DNA of 22,126 nt from NCBI GenBank assembly GCA_026713285.1, contig JAPOOT010000496.1, forward strand, positions 1-22,126, given 5' to 3'. Source of the DNA: Gemmatimonadota bacterium. GTDB taxonomy: Bacteria; JAAXHH01. Under the pieces are notes generated by a model. The model was given only the letters and a program-made list of their open reading frames with translations. It was not told the origin of the DNA and did not search any database. Numbering within the stretch: the stretch's first letter is position 1; each line of letters starts with the position of its first letter. Positions 1 to 6,583 of the stretch are shown in pieces. The translations under genes and the position numbers were made by a program.

Positions 1-1
1 G

Positions 2-487
2 GACGTCCGGGACCGCCTGCTGAACGAGGTGGGAGATCTCGTGGACTTCGGCGGGCGCCACGGCGTGGTCATCGCCATGGAACCCCACATCGGCTGCTGC
101 CTGTGCGACGTGGAGCGGACCCTCTGGCTGCTCGATCAGATCGATTCCGAATACCTGAAACTCAACTACGACATCAGCCATTTCGACGTGGCCGGCGTAC
201 CCACCGCGGAAAGCGTGGCGGCCCTGGCGCCCCACACCATACACACCCATGTAAAGGATCAGCGAGGCCGGGCGCCGGACTTCGAGTTCCTGATCCCCGG
301 CGAGGGCAATTTCGACTACGTGGAATACCTGGACGCCATGAACGCGGCGGGATACGACGATTACATCACCGTGGAAGTCAGCATGATGGTGCAGCAGCGG
401 GAGGATTACGATCCCCTCGACGCCGCCGCGCTGGCCTGCCGCACCCTGGAGGCGGCCTTCGAGGCGTCGCAGGCGAACCGGACATAG
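2..487 (+). CDS. Sugar phosphate isomerase/epimerase, TIM barrel (5'-partial)
   Basis: The reading frame is open from base 2, so the gene starts upstream of the window; the visible part is about 161 codons from the C-terminal half. It resembles the xylose-isomerase-like/AP-endonuclease-2 TIM-barrel family, whose members isomerise or epimerise sugars and inositol derivatives using a divalent metal. Likely metal ligands on successive strands are Glu in AMEPH, Asp/His in YDISHF, His in IHTHVKD and Glu in TVEVS. The PGEGNFDYVEYLDAM segment is typical of the family. No signal peptide can be judged because the N-terminus is missing. It ends with TAG, and the following 159 bases carry the promoter of the next gene, so it is probably the last gene of its own unit. 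The family is secure; the substrate is not determinable. Confidence 0.85.
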   Translation, partial: DVRDRLLNEVGDLVDFGGRHGVVIAMEPHIGCCLCDVERTLWLLDQIDSEYLKLNYDISHFDVAGVPTAESVAALAPHTIHTHVKDQRGRAPDFEFLIPGEGNFDYVEYLDAMNAAGYDDYITVEVSMMVQQREDYDPLDAAALACRTLEAAFEASQANRT

Positions 488-581
488 CCGGGACTAGTGA
501 TATCCTGGACACGCGGTAGCCTGGACGCGCGAAATTTGAAGTTGTTTGAAGTCAATCGTGGCATGTAGGGGTATGTATAGG

Positions 582-614
582 TATAATACATGATCATTGC
601 GCGTAATGATCGTG
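582..614 (+). promoter_or_regulatory. -10 box plus 26-bp dyad before the bacilliredoxin gene
   Basis: A perfect TATAAT lies at 582-587. Immediately after it is an inverted repeat with arms CATGATCATT (589-598) and AATGATCGTG (605-614) around a 6-nt centre. Nine of ten arm positions are complementary, and the tenth would be a U-G wobble in RNA. The dyad covers the expected transcription start, so it could be a repressor operator or a 5'-UTR hairpin. No good -35 box is seen at the right distance (TGGCAT at 559-564 is poor), which would fit an activated promoter. Confidence 0.55.
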
Positions 615-646
615 ACGTCCATCATCCTTCGAGGAGGCATCAAAGC

Positions 647-1060
647 ATGTACGATCCTGTACTCGTTGAACCCATGCGCCGGGAACTGACGGACCTGGGC
701 GTGGAAGAGTTGAAGACCGCCGGCGAAGTGGACGACCTGTTGGAGGTGCATGAGGGTACCGCGCTGGTCGTGGTCAATTCCGTCTGCGGGTGCGCGGCGG
801 CAAATGCCCGGCCGGGCGTCGCCATGGCCCTGCAGAACCGGAAGAAGCCGGACCGGATCACCACGGTGTTCGCGGGCATGGACCTGGAGGCCACAAGCAA
901 GGCGCGGGATTACTTCAAGGGTTATTTCCCGTCATCGCCGCAGATCGCGCTGATGAAGGACGGCAAGGTGGCGTTCATGCTCGAACGCCATGACATCGAG
1001 GGCCGGACGGCGCTCGACGTCGCGCAGCGCCTGATGATGGCTTTCAACGAACACTGCTGA
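647..1060 (+). CDS. brxA/brxB-like: Bacilliredoxin, BrxA/BrxB (YphP/YqiW) family
   Basis: This 137-residue protein has the family's usual size. Its active-site C47-G-C49 sits in the hallmark context NSVCGCAAANARPG. Bacilliredoxins are thioredoxin-fold proteins that remove bacillithiol from S-bacillithiolated proteins in the cytosol; the nucleophilic Cys takes up bacillithiol, which YpdA is thought to release. The start is the ATG at 647, preceded by GAGGAGG (631-637); an in-frame ATG at 590 lies inside the promoter dyad and is unlikely to be used. The gene is monocistronic, with its own -10 box. A YpdA-family reductase lies about 15 kb downstream (16340-17317), so both halves of the debacillithiolation pathway are in this window. 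The bacillithiol biosynthesis genes bshA, bshB and bshC are not in view. Confidence 0.93.
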   Translation: MYDPVLVEPMRRELTDLGVEELKTAGEVDDLLEVHEGTALVVVNSVCGCAAANARPGVAMALQNRKKPDRITTVFAGMDLEATSKARDYFKGYFPSSPQIALMKDGKVAFMLERHDIEGRTALDVAQRLMMAFNEHC

Positions 1061-1074
1061 GCGCCGGGAAGGAA

Positions 1075-1473
1075 CTATTCCTTCTCGTATTCCGCCGTGC
1101 AGACCGTGTGGATGCCGCCCCGAATCCGGTAGTTGGTGCTTACCGTCATGCGGACAGGAAGCACCGCGGCGACGAGGTCGTCGAGGATTCGGCGCGTGAC
1201 GTGCTCCTGCACCATCCCGACGGTCCGGTAGGAGAGCAGGTAGTACTTGTATGACCGCAATTCGAGGACCTTCTCGTCCGGCACGTAGGAAACGATAATC
1301 TCGCCGAAGTCGGGAAGCCCCGTCCAGGGGCAGACCGCCGTAAACTCGTCCGTATCGATATCCACGTCGAGGGGATCGCCCTTTGATTCGTAGGGGAAGG
1401 TCTCCAGGACCTTGGGGTTGATGGCCTCGGGGCCGTCGAAGTCGTACTGCTTCTGTCGGGGTTCGATGTTCAT
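1075..1473 (-). CDS. queF: NADPH-dependent 7-cyano-7-deazaguanine reductase QueF
   Basis: A 132-residue unimodular (type I, YkvM-like) QueF. It reduces the nitrile of preQ0 to preQ1 with NADPH, the step before queuosine insertion into tRNA. The nucleophilic Cys is C48 in FTAVCPWTG and the acid is D55; the family block ELRSYKYYLLSYR carries substrate and oligomer contacts. By spacing, the HE pair of Bacillus QueF (His96-Glu97) corresponds to Q89-E90 here, so the His is Gln while the Glu is kept. It ends with the motif RGGIHT. It is the last gene of a three-gene minus-strand operon, beginning 8 nt after the stop of the preceding gene, with a GAGGG-type ribosome site just upstream. Its neighbours have no known queuosine link. 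Confidence 0.95.
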   Translation of the reverse strand: MNIEPRQKQYDFDGPEAINPKVLETFPYESKGDPLDVDIDTDEFTAVCPWTGLPDFGEIIVSYVPDEKVLELRSYKYYLLSYRTVGMVQEHVTRRILDDLVAAVLPVRMTVSTNYRIRGGIHTVCTAEYEKE

Positions 1474-1481
1474 TTAATCCC

Positions 1482-2678
1482 TCACACCCTTCCCGTGATA
1501 TCCGGCGCGTCCGGATCGATACTGCCGCCCTCCGGGTGGGAGGAAAACGGCCTGTAGGGCATTTCCGTGTAAGAAATATACGCGACGTCCAGCCAGGGCG
1601 TTTCAATCCGCCTGTGGCCTTCGTACCGGCTGTTCATCACGGCATCGATGACGCCGGTTACCAACAGGGTCCGCTCGGGCGGGTAAGGCGGGATGCCTGA
1701 CAGGAAGAACTGCTGAATGTTGTGGCATAGATATCCGAAGTGGGCGTGATTCCCCTCCCGGACCAGGTTGAAACAGGCAGCCTGCACCTGTCCGCCGGTT
1801 CGGGCGGCATAGGCCCAGGTTTCAATATAGCCCCCGAGCATGAGGGTCGTCGTGCGAAGTCCGTCGTTTCGTTCCACCAGGAAGGCCGCCGGTTCCTTGG
1901 CGTGCGCTCTCGGCGAACCCTCGGGCTTGCCCGGTATGGCGTCCAGGGCCGCTTCCATCAGGTCGCGCGACCACTGCCCCTCGTCGCAGGCCCGCCACAT
2001 CTCGTCGCCTTCCAGGCACTGCACCGAAGCCACGCCCGTCTCACCCCCGCGGCGCCGTTCGACCATGCACTGCAGCGCCTCCAGGGTGTGATAACCGTAT
2101 GATTCGATCCCGCCGAACCCCACGGTGAGCGCTTCCTCGACATCGGTCTCCAGATCGTGCTCAAGCCAGGGGTTCCGCCAGGCCAGCGGGAGGGAGGAAC
2201 CGGCCATCAGGGGGATGTTCAACTCCTCCGCCCGGTTCCACATCCACTGTGCGTCCCCATAGTCGTATGCCAGGTGCTTGTCGCTGAATACGGGCACGGA
2301 GCGGCCGCTCTCGGCGAAAACGCCGGCGATCTGCTCGAAGAAGAACCGCCTCGGATACATGTGGCGGTCCCGTTCGTTCCACGGGTAATCGCCGTGTTCC
2401 CCGATGAGCAGCACCGCGTCCACCCCGAGACTGTCCCCGCCGGCGTGCAGCGCCCTTCGGATGCTCGGGTAGACGGGCACGCCGGATTTCTCGGCCAGCT
2501 TCAGGCCGATGTCGTTCTCGAGGACATGGTCGATATAGAGGGATACGACGTCCACTTCGGGAGCGAAGTACCCCTCGTCAACCGACCAGCCCTTCAGGAA
2601 CTTGGATACGATGACGTCCGCGTGGGCGCCGGGGTGATAGATGGTGCAGATGGCGGCGACGCGAAGGCGTTTCGACAT
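1482..2678 (-). CDS. Conserved uncharacterised protein, Rossmann-like N-terminus
   Basis: A 398-residue protein. I recognise the pattern (an N-terminal IYHPGAHAD stretch, a central LLIGEHGDYP, VFSDKH, AGSSLP, a QCMVERR..GGETGV block and a C-terminal ERTLLVTG...RIETPW) as a conserved family often annotated hypothetical in Planctomycetes, Acidobacteria and related groups. No experimental function is known to me. The N-terminal third alternates beta strands and helices like a nucleotide-binding or periplasmic-binding fold, but no glycine-rich dinucleotide motif is clear. There is no signal peptide in this copy. The ATG at 2678 is preferred over an in-frame start at 2771 because it has GGAG (complement of 2684-2687) at good spacing and begins with the hydrophobic strand RLRVAAICTIY; the longer form would add an Arg-rich stretch antisense-like in composition. 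It sits 10 nt after ino1 and 8 nt before queF, so it is co-transcribed with both. Confidence 0.82.
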   Translation of the reverse strand: MSKRLRVAAICTIYHPGAHADVIVSKFLKGWSVDEGYFAPEVDVVSLYIDHVLENDIGLKLAEKSGVPVYPSIRRALHAGGDSLGVDAVLLIGEHGDYPWNERDRHMYPRRFFFEQIAGVFAESGRSVPVFSDKHLAYDYGDAQWMWNRAEELNIPLMAGSSLPLAWRNPWLEHDLETDVEEALTVGFGGIESYGYHTLEALQCMVERRRGGETGVASVQCLEGDEMWRACDEGQWSRDLMEAALDAIPGKPEGSPRAHAKEPAAFLVERNDGLRTTTLMLGGYIETWAYAARTGGQVQAACFNLVREGNHAHFGYLCHNIQQFFLSGIPPYPPERTLLVTGVIDAVMNSRYEGHRRIETPWLDVAYISYTEMPYRPFSSHPEGGSIDPDAPDITGRV

Positions 2679-2688
2679 GGATGCTCCG

Positions 2689-3843
2689 TCAGCTCGCGGG
2701 GACCGGCTCATCCACCGGCGCCTCGACGGATGTCTCCGCGGGCGTTTCGACGGGCGCTCCGGTCTTCTCACCGTATTCCTCGATGAACTCCTCCACCAGG
2801 CGATGGCACACGTCGTCGGCGTACTGCTCGGGCGGGGACTTCATGAAGTAGGACGAGGGACCGAGTTGGGGTCCGCTGAGGCCGTTGTCCAGGGCCAGCT
2901 TGCAGCAGCGCACCGCGTCGATGACCACGCCGGCCGAATTGGGCGAATCCCAGACTTCCAGCTTGAGCTCCAGGTTCAGCGGCACGCCGCCGAAGGTCTC
3001 GCCTTCCATGCGGATGTGGCACCACTTCCGGTCTTCCAGCCACGGCACATGATCGCTGGGGCCCACGTGGATGTTGTCCTCACCCATGTCGTAGCTGAGC
3101 TGGGACGTGACCGCGTTGGTCTTGCTGATCTTCTTCGACTCGAGCCGCGACCGCTCCAGCATGTTGTAGAAGTCGGTGTTGCCGCCGAAGTTGAGCTGGT
3201 AGGAGCGCAGGACCTTGACGCCGCGGTCCGCGAAGAGGCGGGTCAGCACGCGGTGGGTGATGGTGGCGCCCACCTGGGACTTGATGTCGTCGCCGATGAT
3301 GGGCAGGCCGTGTTTGCGGAATCGTTCCGGCCAGTGGCCCGTGCTGGCGATGAAGACCGGGACGCAGTTCACGAAACCGCATCCGGCCTGCAGGATCTGC
3401 TCCACGTACCACTTGGTGGCTTCCTCGCTGCCCACGGGCAGGTAGCTCACCACCACATCGGTCTTCGTTTCCTTGAGCACCTCGACCACGTCGACGGTGT
3501 CGCCGTCGTCCTTCTCGATGACCTCGCTCAGGTACTTGCCGAGTCCGTCGTGGGTCATGCCCCGCTGCACCGGCACGCCCAGGTTCGGCACGTCGGCGAA
3601 CTTCACCGTGTTGTTCGGATGGGCGAAAATGGCCTCGCTCAGGTCCGTGCCCACCTTTTCAGCCCCTACGTCGAAGGCGGCCGAAAACTCCACGTCGTTG
3701 ATGTGATAGCCACCCAGGCTGGCGTGCATCAGGCCGGGAATGAACTCGTCCTTTGCGGCGTTCCGGTAGTATTCCACGCCTTGCACCAGAGACGAGGCAC
3801 AGTTGCCCACGCCGACTATGGCGACTCTTACTTTGCTGCTCAT
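2689..3843 (-). CDS. ino1: Myo-inositol-1-phosphate synthase
   Basis: A 384-residue protein that converts glucose-6-phosphate to 1D-myo-inositol-3-phosphate through an internal NAD-dependent redox cycle (EC 5.5.1.4). It is of the short actinobacterial/archaeal type. The NAD-binding motif VGVGNCASSL lies near residues 10-19. Conserved core blocks are SYLPVGSEEA, FVNCVPVFIA, GDDIKSQVGAT, LNFGGNTDFYNM and the Lys-rich KKISKTNAV of the active site. The last ~25 residues are a Pro/Glu/Val/Thr-rich tail (repeated PVET, PAET, VEAP) with no counterpart in the core enzyme. It heads the minus-strand operon. GCGGGG ahead of the ATG is a plausible ribosome site. A LysR gene is divergent from it across a 287-bp AT-rich control region. 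Inositol could serve lipid, osmolyte or thiol synthesis; the window does not decide which. Confidence 0.95.
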   Translation of the reverse strand: MSSKVRVAIVGVGNCASSLVQGVEYYRNAAKDEFIPGLMHASLGGYHINDVEFSAAFDVGAEKVGTDLSEAIFAHPNNTVKFADVPNLGVPVQRGMTHDGLGKYLSEVIEKDDGDTVDVVEVLKETKTDVVVSYLPVGSEEATKWYVEQILQAGCGFVNCVPVFIASTGHWPERFRKHGLPIIGDDIKSQVGATITHRVLTRLFADRGVKVLRSYQLNFGGNTDFYNMLERSRLESKKISKTNAVTSQLSYDMGEDNIHVGPSDHVPWLEDRKWCHIRMEGETFGGVPLNLELKLEVWDSPNSAGVVIDAVRCCKLALDNGLSGPQLGPSSYFMKSPPEQYADDVCHRLVEEFIEEYGEKTGAPVETPAETSVEAPVDEPVPAS

Positions 3844-4130
3844 GAATTCCCCGCTTTCATTACCGACACCGGGTCCGCGCCACGCGCTCCCGGCTAAATG
3901 AGACAGATTAAACGATCTATGGTCACTGGTACTAAGAAACCTCGAATTCAGTATAACTCAAATAAATAATTGTTATAATATCTATAGAATTTATCTATAA
4001 TTAAACGGAAAGCCCCGCTGCGCCGGTCAAGGCTTGGTCCTCGCGTGCAACCAGGAAAAGCAATCGACATGAGATCTAACCAGCAACGCGCTGAAAAAGT
4101 TCGGAGCGAATTCAAGTAAGGAGCGAATAC
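3844..4130. promoter_or_regulatory. Divergent ino1-lysR control region
   Basis: This 287-bp gap contains a strongly AT-rich core (about 3940-4005) unlike the GC-rich surroundings. On the minus strand a TTATAA/TATACT pair with 17-nt spacing (complement of 3973-3978 and 3950-3955) could drive ino1. On the plus strand TATAAT occurs at 3974-3979. A dyad TATAG-N7-CTATA (3983-3999) has the size expected of a LysR-type site, and the second arm repeats the preceding ATCTATA word. The assignment as the binding site of the adjacent LysR protein is inference from position. TAAGGAG at 4117-4123 is the ribosome site of the LysR gene. Confidence 0.45.
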
Positions 4131-5063
4131 ATGAACCTGTATTACCTGCAGTACTTCCTGGCGGTCGCGCGGCGCGAGAGTTTCTCGAAAGCGGCGCGGG
4201 ACATGCACGTCACGCAGCCCACGGTGAGCAACGGCGTGCGGGAACTGGAAGACACGTTGGGCGTGAAGCTGTTCAACCGCGGAAGCCGGCACGTTTCGTT
4301 AACCATGGAGGGGAGAGCACTCGTAAACTACGCCATACGCATCCAGGACCTCGTCGAGGAAGCGGAAAACCGCCTGGCCAGCGGAGACGTCCTGCCCGGC
4401 GAGGGATTCACCTTCGGCGCCACCGATGCCGCGGTGACCTACCTGCTCACCGACATCCTGAAGCGCTACGTGCAGCGGTACCCGGACCTGGAACTGTCCG
4501 TGCACGTTTCGCCGTCCCAGTACCTGGTGGAGGAATTGCTGGCCAACCGTTCGGAGTTCGCCCTGATCACACTGCCCTGTTCCCATCCGAGGATCGAGAC
4601 CATGTCCATCTACCACGACTCCATGCCGCTCGTGGTCGGCGGCGGCCATCCTTTCGCCGGCCGGACGTCGGTCGCGCTGACGGAAGTGGCGGAGCAACCG
4701 CTGATCCTGTTCCACGAGGATTCCGTGTCGCGGCGGATCGTGGACGAACGTTTCGCCGAGGTGGGCGTTTCTCCGCGCGTCGTTATGGAGATGCGCAGTC
4801 CCGAAGCCATGCGAAAACTTGTGGAAGCCCGCGTGGGCATTTCCTTCCTGCCGTCACTGACGATCCAGGAATCGATCGCATCGGGCACGCTCCACGAGGT
4901 CGCCGTGGAGGGCGTCGCGTTCAGCCGCGATATCGGCGTGGCCTGGCGCCGCGGGCGGTACTTCAGTCCGGCCCTGGGCGTTCTGCTGGAAGATATTTTT
5001 GAGCGTTACGGTGAGGGGGAGGCGTGGGCGAAGCGGCAGAACTCCGACATGGCGTCGAATTGA
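4131..5063 (+). CDS. LysR-family transcriptional regulator
   Basis: A 310-residue protein of normal LysR length. The N-terminal winged helix-turn-helix is at about residues 1-60 (YYLQYFLAVARRESFSKAARDMHVTQPTVSNGVRELEDTLGVKLFNR is the family pattern, here described by its ends MNLYYLQYF and LGVKLFNRG). A linker helix follows to about residue 90. The effector-binding domain comprises two alpha/beta lobes from about 90 to 295, starting FTFGATDAA and including GISFLPS. The start is fixed by TAAGGAG seven bases before the ATG. Divergent orientation to the ino1 operon suggests it controls that operon, itself, or both; the inducer is unknown. Its 3' end converges on the CcmH-like gene with a 54-bp gap holding only a weak hairpin. 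Confidence 0.94.
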   Translation: MNLYYLQYFLAVARRESFSKAARDMHVTQPTVSNGVRELEDTLGVKLFNRGSRHVSLTMEGRALVNYAIRIQDLVEEAENRLASGDVLPGEGFTFGATDAAVTYLLTDILKRYVQRYPDLELSVHVSPSQYLVEELLANRSEFALITLPCSHPRIETMSIYHDSMPLVVGGGHPFAGRTSVALTEVAEQPLILFHEDSVSRRIVDERFAEVGVSPRVVMEMRSPEAMRKLVEARVGISFLPSLTIQESIASGTLHEVAVEGVAFSRDIGVAWRRGRYFSPALGVLLEDIFERYGEGEAWAKRQNSDMASN

Positions 5064-5117
5064 CTTCGGTAGACCGGGAACCAGGCGTCGATACGCCCGC
5101 GGTCACGGTGGCACGGG

Positions 5118-5612
5118 TCAGTCGTAGGCGTTCAGTTCGGCGTCGATCCGGTTACGGTGGCGCGGGGCGGTCGCAGGCCCGCTCGCGGCAGCCGGGGCGG
5201 CGCGATTGACTCGTCCGGAACGCCACCGGCGCAGCGTAATGAAGATGACCCCGGCGCCGGTAAGGAACATGAGCGGCGTAAAGAGGTAGGCCATCCGGTT
5301 GAAACCGGCATTGGGCGGGGAGGAGAGGATGCGTTCCCCGTAGATCGCCTTATAATGGTCCAGGATATCCTCTTGCGTCTTCCCTTCGACGAGCATCTGA
5401 CGGAGATCCTCTTTCATTTTCTCCGCCGTGCCCGAGTAGTGCTGACTAAGCGGCGCCCGCCAGCAGCAGGGCGCGATCAGCCGCTCTTCGACCGCTTCCG
5501 CGACCAGTTCCCGGCCTTCGTCCAAGACCGCGTCAACCCTTGCAATGGACGTGCCTGGCATGGCCAGGATGGCCAGTATTGGAAGTATGAAAAAGAAAGA
5601 GGCTCGTCTCAT
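5118..5612 (-). CDS. CcmH/NrfF-family cytochrome c biogenesis protein, variant Cys motif
   Basis: A 164-residue protein. Residues 1-24 form a signal peptide with a hydrophobic core (FFFILPILAILAM). A periplasmic helical segment of CcmH type follows, ending with KMKEDLRQMLVEGKTQEDIL, DHYKAIYGERIL and PPNAGFN. A single transmembrane helix lies near residues 108-127, then an Ala/Arg-rich cytoplasmic tail. CcmH normally carries a redox CxxC (LRCxxCQ) that reduces apocytochrome c or haem-lyase partners. Here the site reads LIAPCCWRAPLSQH with adjacent C49-C50, so CxxC is absent. Similar CCW variants are, to my recollection, found in several non-proteobacterial phyla. No other ccm genes are in the window, so it stands alone. 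The promoter is good (see 5645-5673), but the ribosome site is weak (GGATGG). Confidence 0.85.
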   Translation of the reverse strand: MRRASFFFILPILAILAMPGTSIARVDAVLDEGRELVAEAVEERLIAPCCWRAPLSQHYSGTAEKMKEDLRQMLVEGKTQEDILDHYKAIYGERILSSPPNAGFNRMAYLFTPLMFLTGAGVIFITLRRWRSGRVNRAAPAAASGPATAPRHRNRIDAELNAYD

Positions 5613-5644
5613 GGCGCCATCCAGTAAGGTAGAGGATCTAGCTT

Positions 5645-5673
5645 ATTGTAACAATGAATCCGGACGTCAGCAA
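5645..5673 (-). promoter_or_regulatory. Predicted sigma70-type promoter of the CcmH-like gene
   Basis: Read on the minus strand, TTGCTG (complement of 5668-5673) and TACAAT (complement of 5645-5650) are separated by 17 nt. Transcription would start near 5638, giving a leader of about 26 nt before the ATG at 5612. The -10 region lies within an 11-bp palindrome, ATTGT-A-ACAAT (5645-5655), which could be coincidental or an operator. Confidence 0.45.
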
Positions 5674-5800
5674 GCAGTGATCGTACTTTATACCAAGGTT
5701 CCTACGCAGAAATGCGGGCCGAGTCGAAACGTGCGGCTCAAGTCCTCCTGGATTTACTATTTAAAATACAAGGTAATGGTTCAGCTGTCAATCCACCTTA

Positions 5801-6286
5801 TCAGCTTACGGTAGCCGAACCCTTTCTGGAAGAAGTTCTGTTCCGTTTCAACTCGGTGATATCTGTGCCCATACCTTCGATCTTGGCGTTCATTCCGTCG
5901 ACTCTGGCGCTCATTCCGGCTAACTGTACTTCCAGCGCAGCCATTCGTTCATCCAGCCTGCCCTGTTGTATCTCGACAGAGTTCATTCGTTCGTCCAGCC
6001 GATCAATCCGCCTGTCTACAGCATCGAACCGCTTATCCACCTCTTCAAACCGCGTCTCAACAGCATCAAACCGTATATCAACGGCATCAAACCGTATATC
6101 AACGGCATCAAACCGCCTGTCGACGGCCTTGAATCTCTCGCCGATTCGGTCGAGAATCCTGGATTCGAATTGAAGCATTTCGGCCTTAAATTCCCGCCTG
6201 CTCCCCCTGGCCTCCCGCCAGAAAAAGATAAAGGCCGTCAGCAATACGGCGGGTTGTATCCAGATCGATGCGGTTTCCAAGCCCAT
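5801..6286 (-). CDS. Membrane-anchored heptad-repeat coiled-coil protein
   Basis: A 161-residue protein with no recognised enzyme domain. Residues 1-23 form one transmembrane segment (IWIQPAVLLTAFIFFW) followed by Arg-rich residues, so the rest is probably cytoplasmic. About 14 consecutive heptads follow from RFKAVDR, most reading R-F-D-A-V-D-x and later degenerating to RMAALEV or RVDGMNA; this is a long parallel coiled coil. The tail is basic (ELKRNRTSSRKGS). Similar short 'RFDAVD' proteins are common and usually unannotated; roles in scaffolding or phage/holin accessory functions have been suggested, but none can be assigned here. The ATG at 6286 has AGGAG only 1 nt upstream, too close; a TTG two codons later (6280) would have ideal 7-nt spacing and may be the real start. 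Confidence 0.75.
   Translation of the reverse strand: MGLETASIWIQPAVLLTAFIFFWREARGSRREFKAEMLQFESRILDRIGERFKAVDRRFDAVDIRFDAVDIRFDAVETRFEEVDKRFDAVDRRIDRLDERMNSVEIQQGRLDERMAALEVQLAGMSARVDGMNAKIEGMGTDITELKRNRTSSRKGSATVS
5980..6146. repeat. 21-bp tandem repeats encoding coiled-coil heptads
   Basis: Inside the coiled-coil gene, 21-bp units run head to tail. The units at 6063-6083 and 6084-6104 are identical, and the next (6105-6125) differs only in its second half. Flanking units are more diverged. Identity at DNA level, including third codon positions, indicates recent duplication by slippage or recombination rather than only protein-level selection. Confidence 0.85.
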
Positions 6287-6583
6287 ACTCCTATTCTGAT
6301 AAACTGGCTCATATAGATGATATAAGTATCAGTGGGATGTTGTCCACTAATCTCGAGTTTTTAAACCGGTATGCTCAATCCGGCCGAGCAGAACCGGATA
6401 GATTGGCGCCGGAACACGCGAATTCCATTGACCTTGCAGGCAACGGTCTTCCTTTTCTGTGGCGAAATTCACGGGACCGCGTAGTTTATCGCGGGATTGC
6501 GCAGTTTATCGCGGGACCGCGTAGTTTACCACGGGACCGGTCGAGGCCCATAGTAACAAGTCCGGCCAACGGAGTTTCCCATC
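6287..6583. other. Intergenic region between divergent genes
   Basis: These 297 bp separate the coiled-coil gene (minus) from the MFS-HEAT gene (plus). The left half is AT-rich (around 6290-6370) and probably holds the promoters. The right half holds the 20-bp tandem repeats and the ribosome site GGAG (6571-6574) of the MFS gene. No convincing reading frame was found. Confidence 0.6.
6479..6538. repeat. Three 20-bp tandem repeats upstream of the MFS-HEAT gene
   Basis: Three contiguous units (6479-6498, 6499-6518, 6519-6538) share the consensus GCGTAGTTTATCGCGGGACC with 2-3 differences each. A diverged fourth unit (6459-6478) ends in the same ACGGGACC. The unit is close to two helical turns, and the array ends 45 bp before the ATG. 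That position suits operator sites or a 5'-UTR element, but no regulator is identified. Confidence 0.85.

Noticed and set aside
2641..3897. 418-codon plus-strand frame opposite ino1
   Set aside because: The minus strand encodes an unmistakable inositol phosphate synthase; this frame is its complement, rich in His/Val/Asp, with no domain.
3948..4292. Minus-strand frame across the ino1-lysR control region
   Set aside because: It runs through the AT-rich regulatory core and antisense to the LysR helix-turn-helix, with no ribosome site or domain.
5084..5097. GGCGT-CGAT-ACGCC hairpin between the converging LysR and CcmH-like genes
   Set aside because: Short stem with no T-tract on either strand; not enough for a terminator call.
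5712..6173. Plus-strand Ser/Asn-repeat frame opposite the coiled-coil gene
   Set aside because: The repeated STASNR peptide is simply the complement of the heptad-encoding 21-bp repeats.
6479..6538. CRISPR array interpretation of the 20-bp and 19-bp repeats (also 21724-21799)
   Set aside because: Units are contiguous with no unique spacers, and no cas gene is present.
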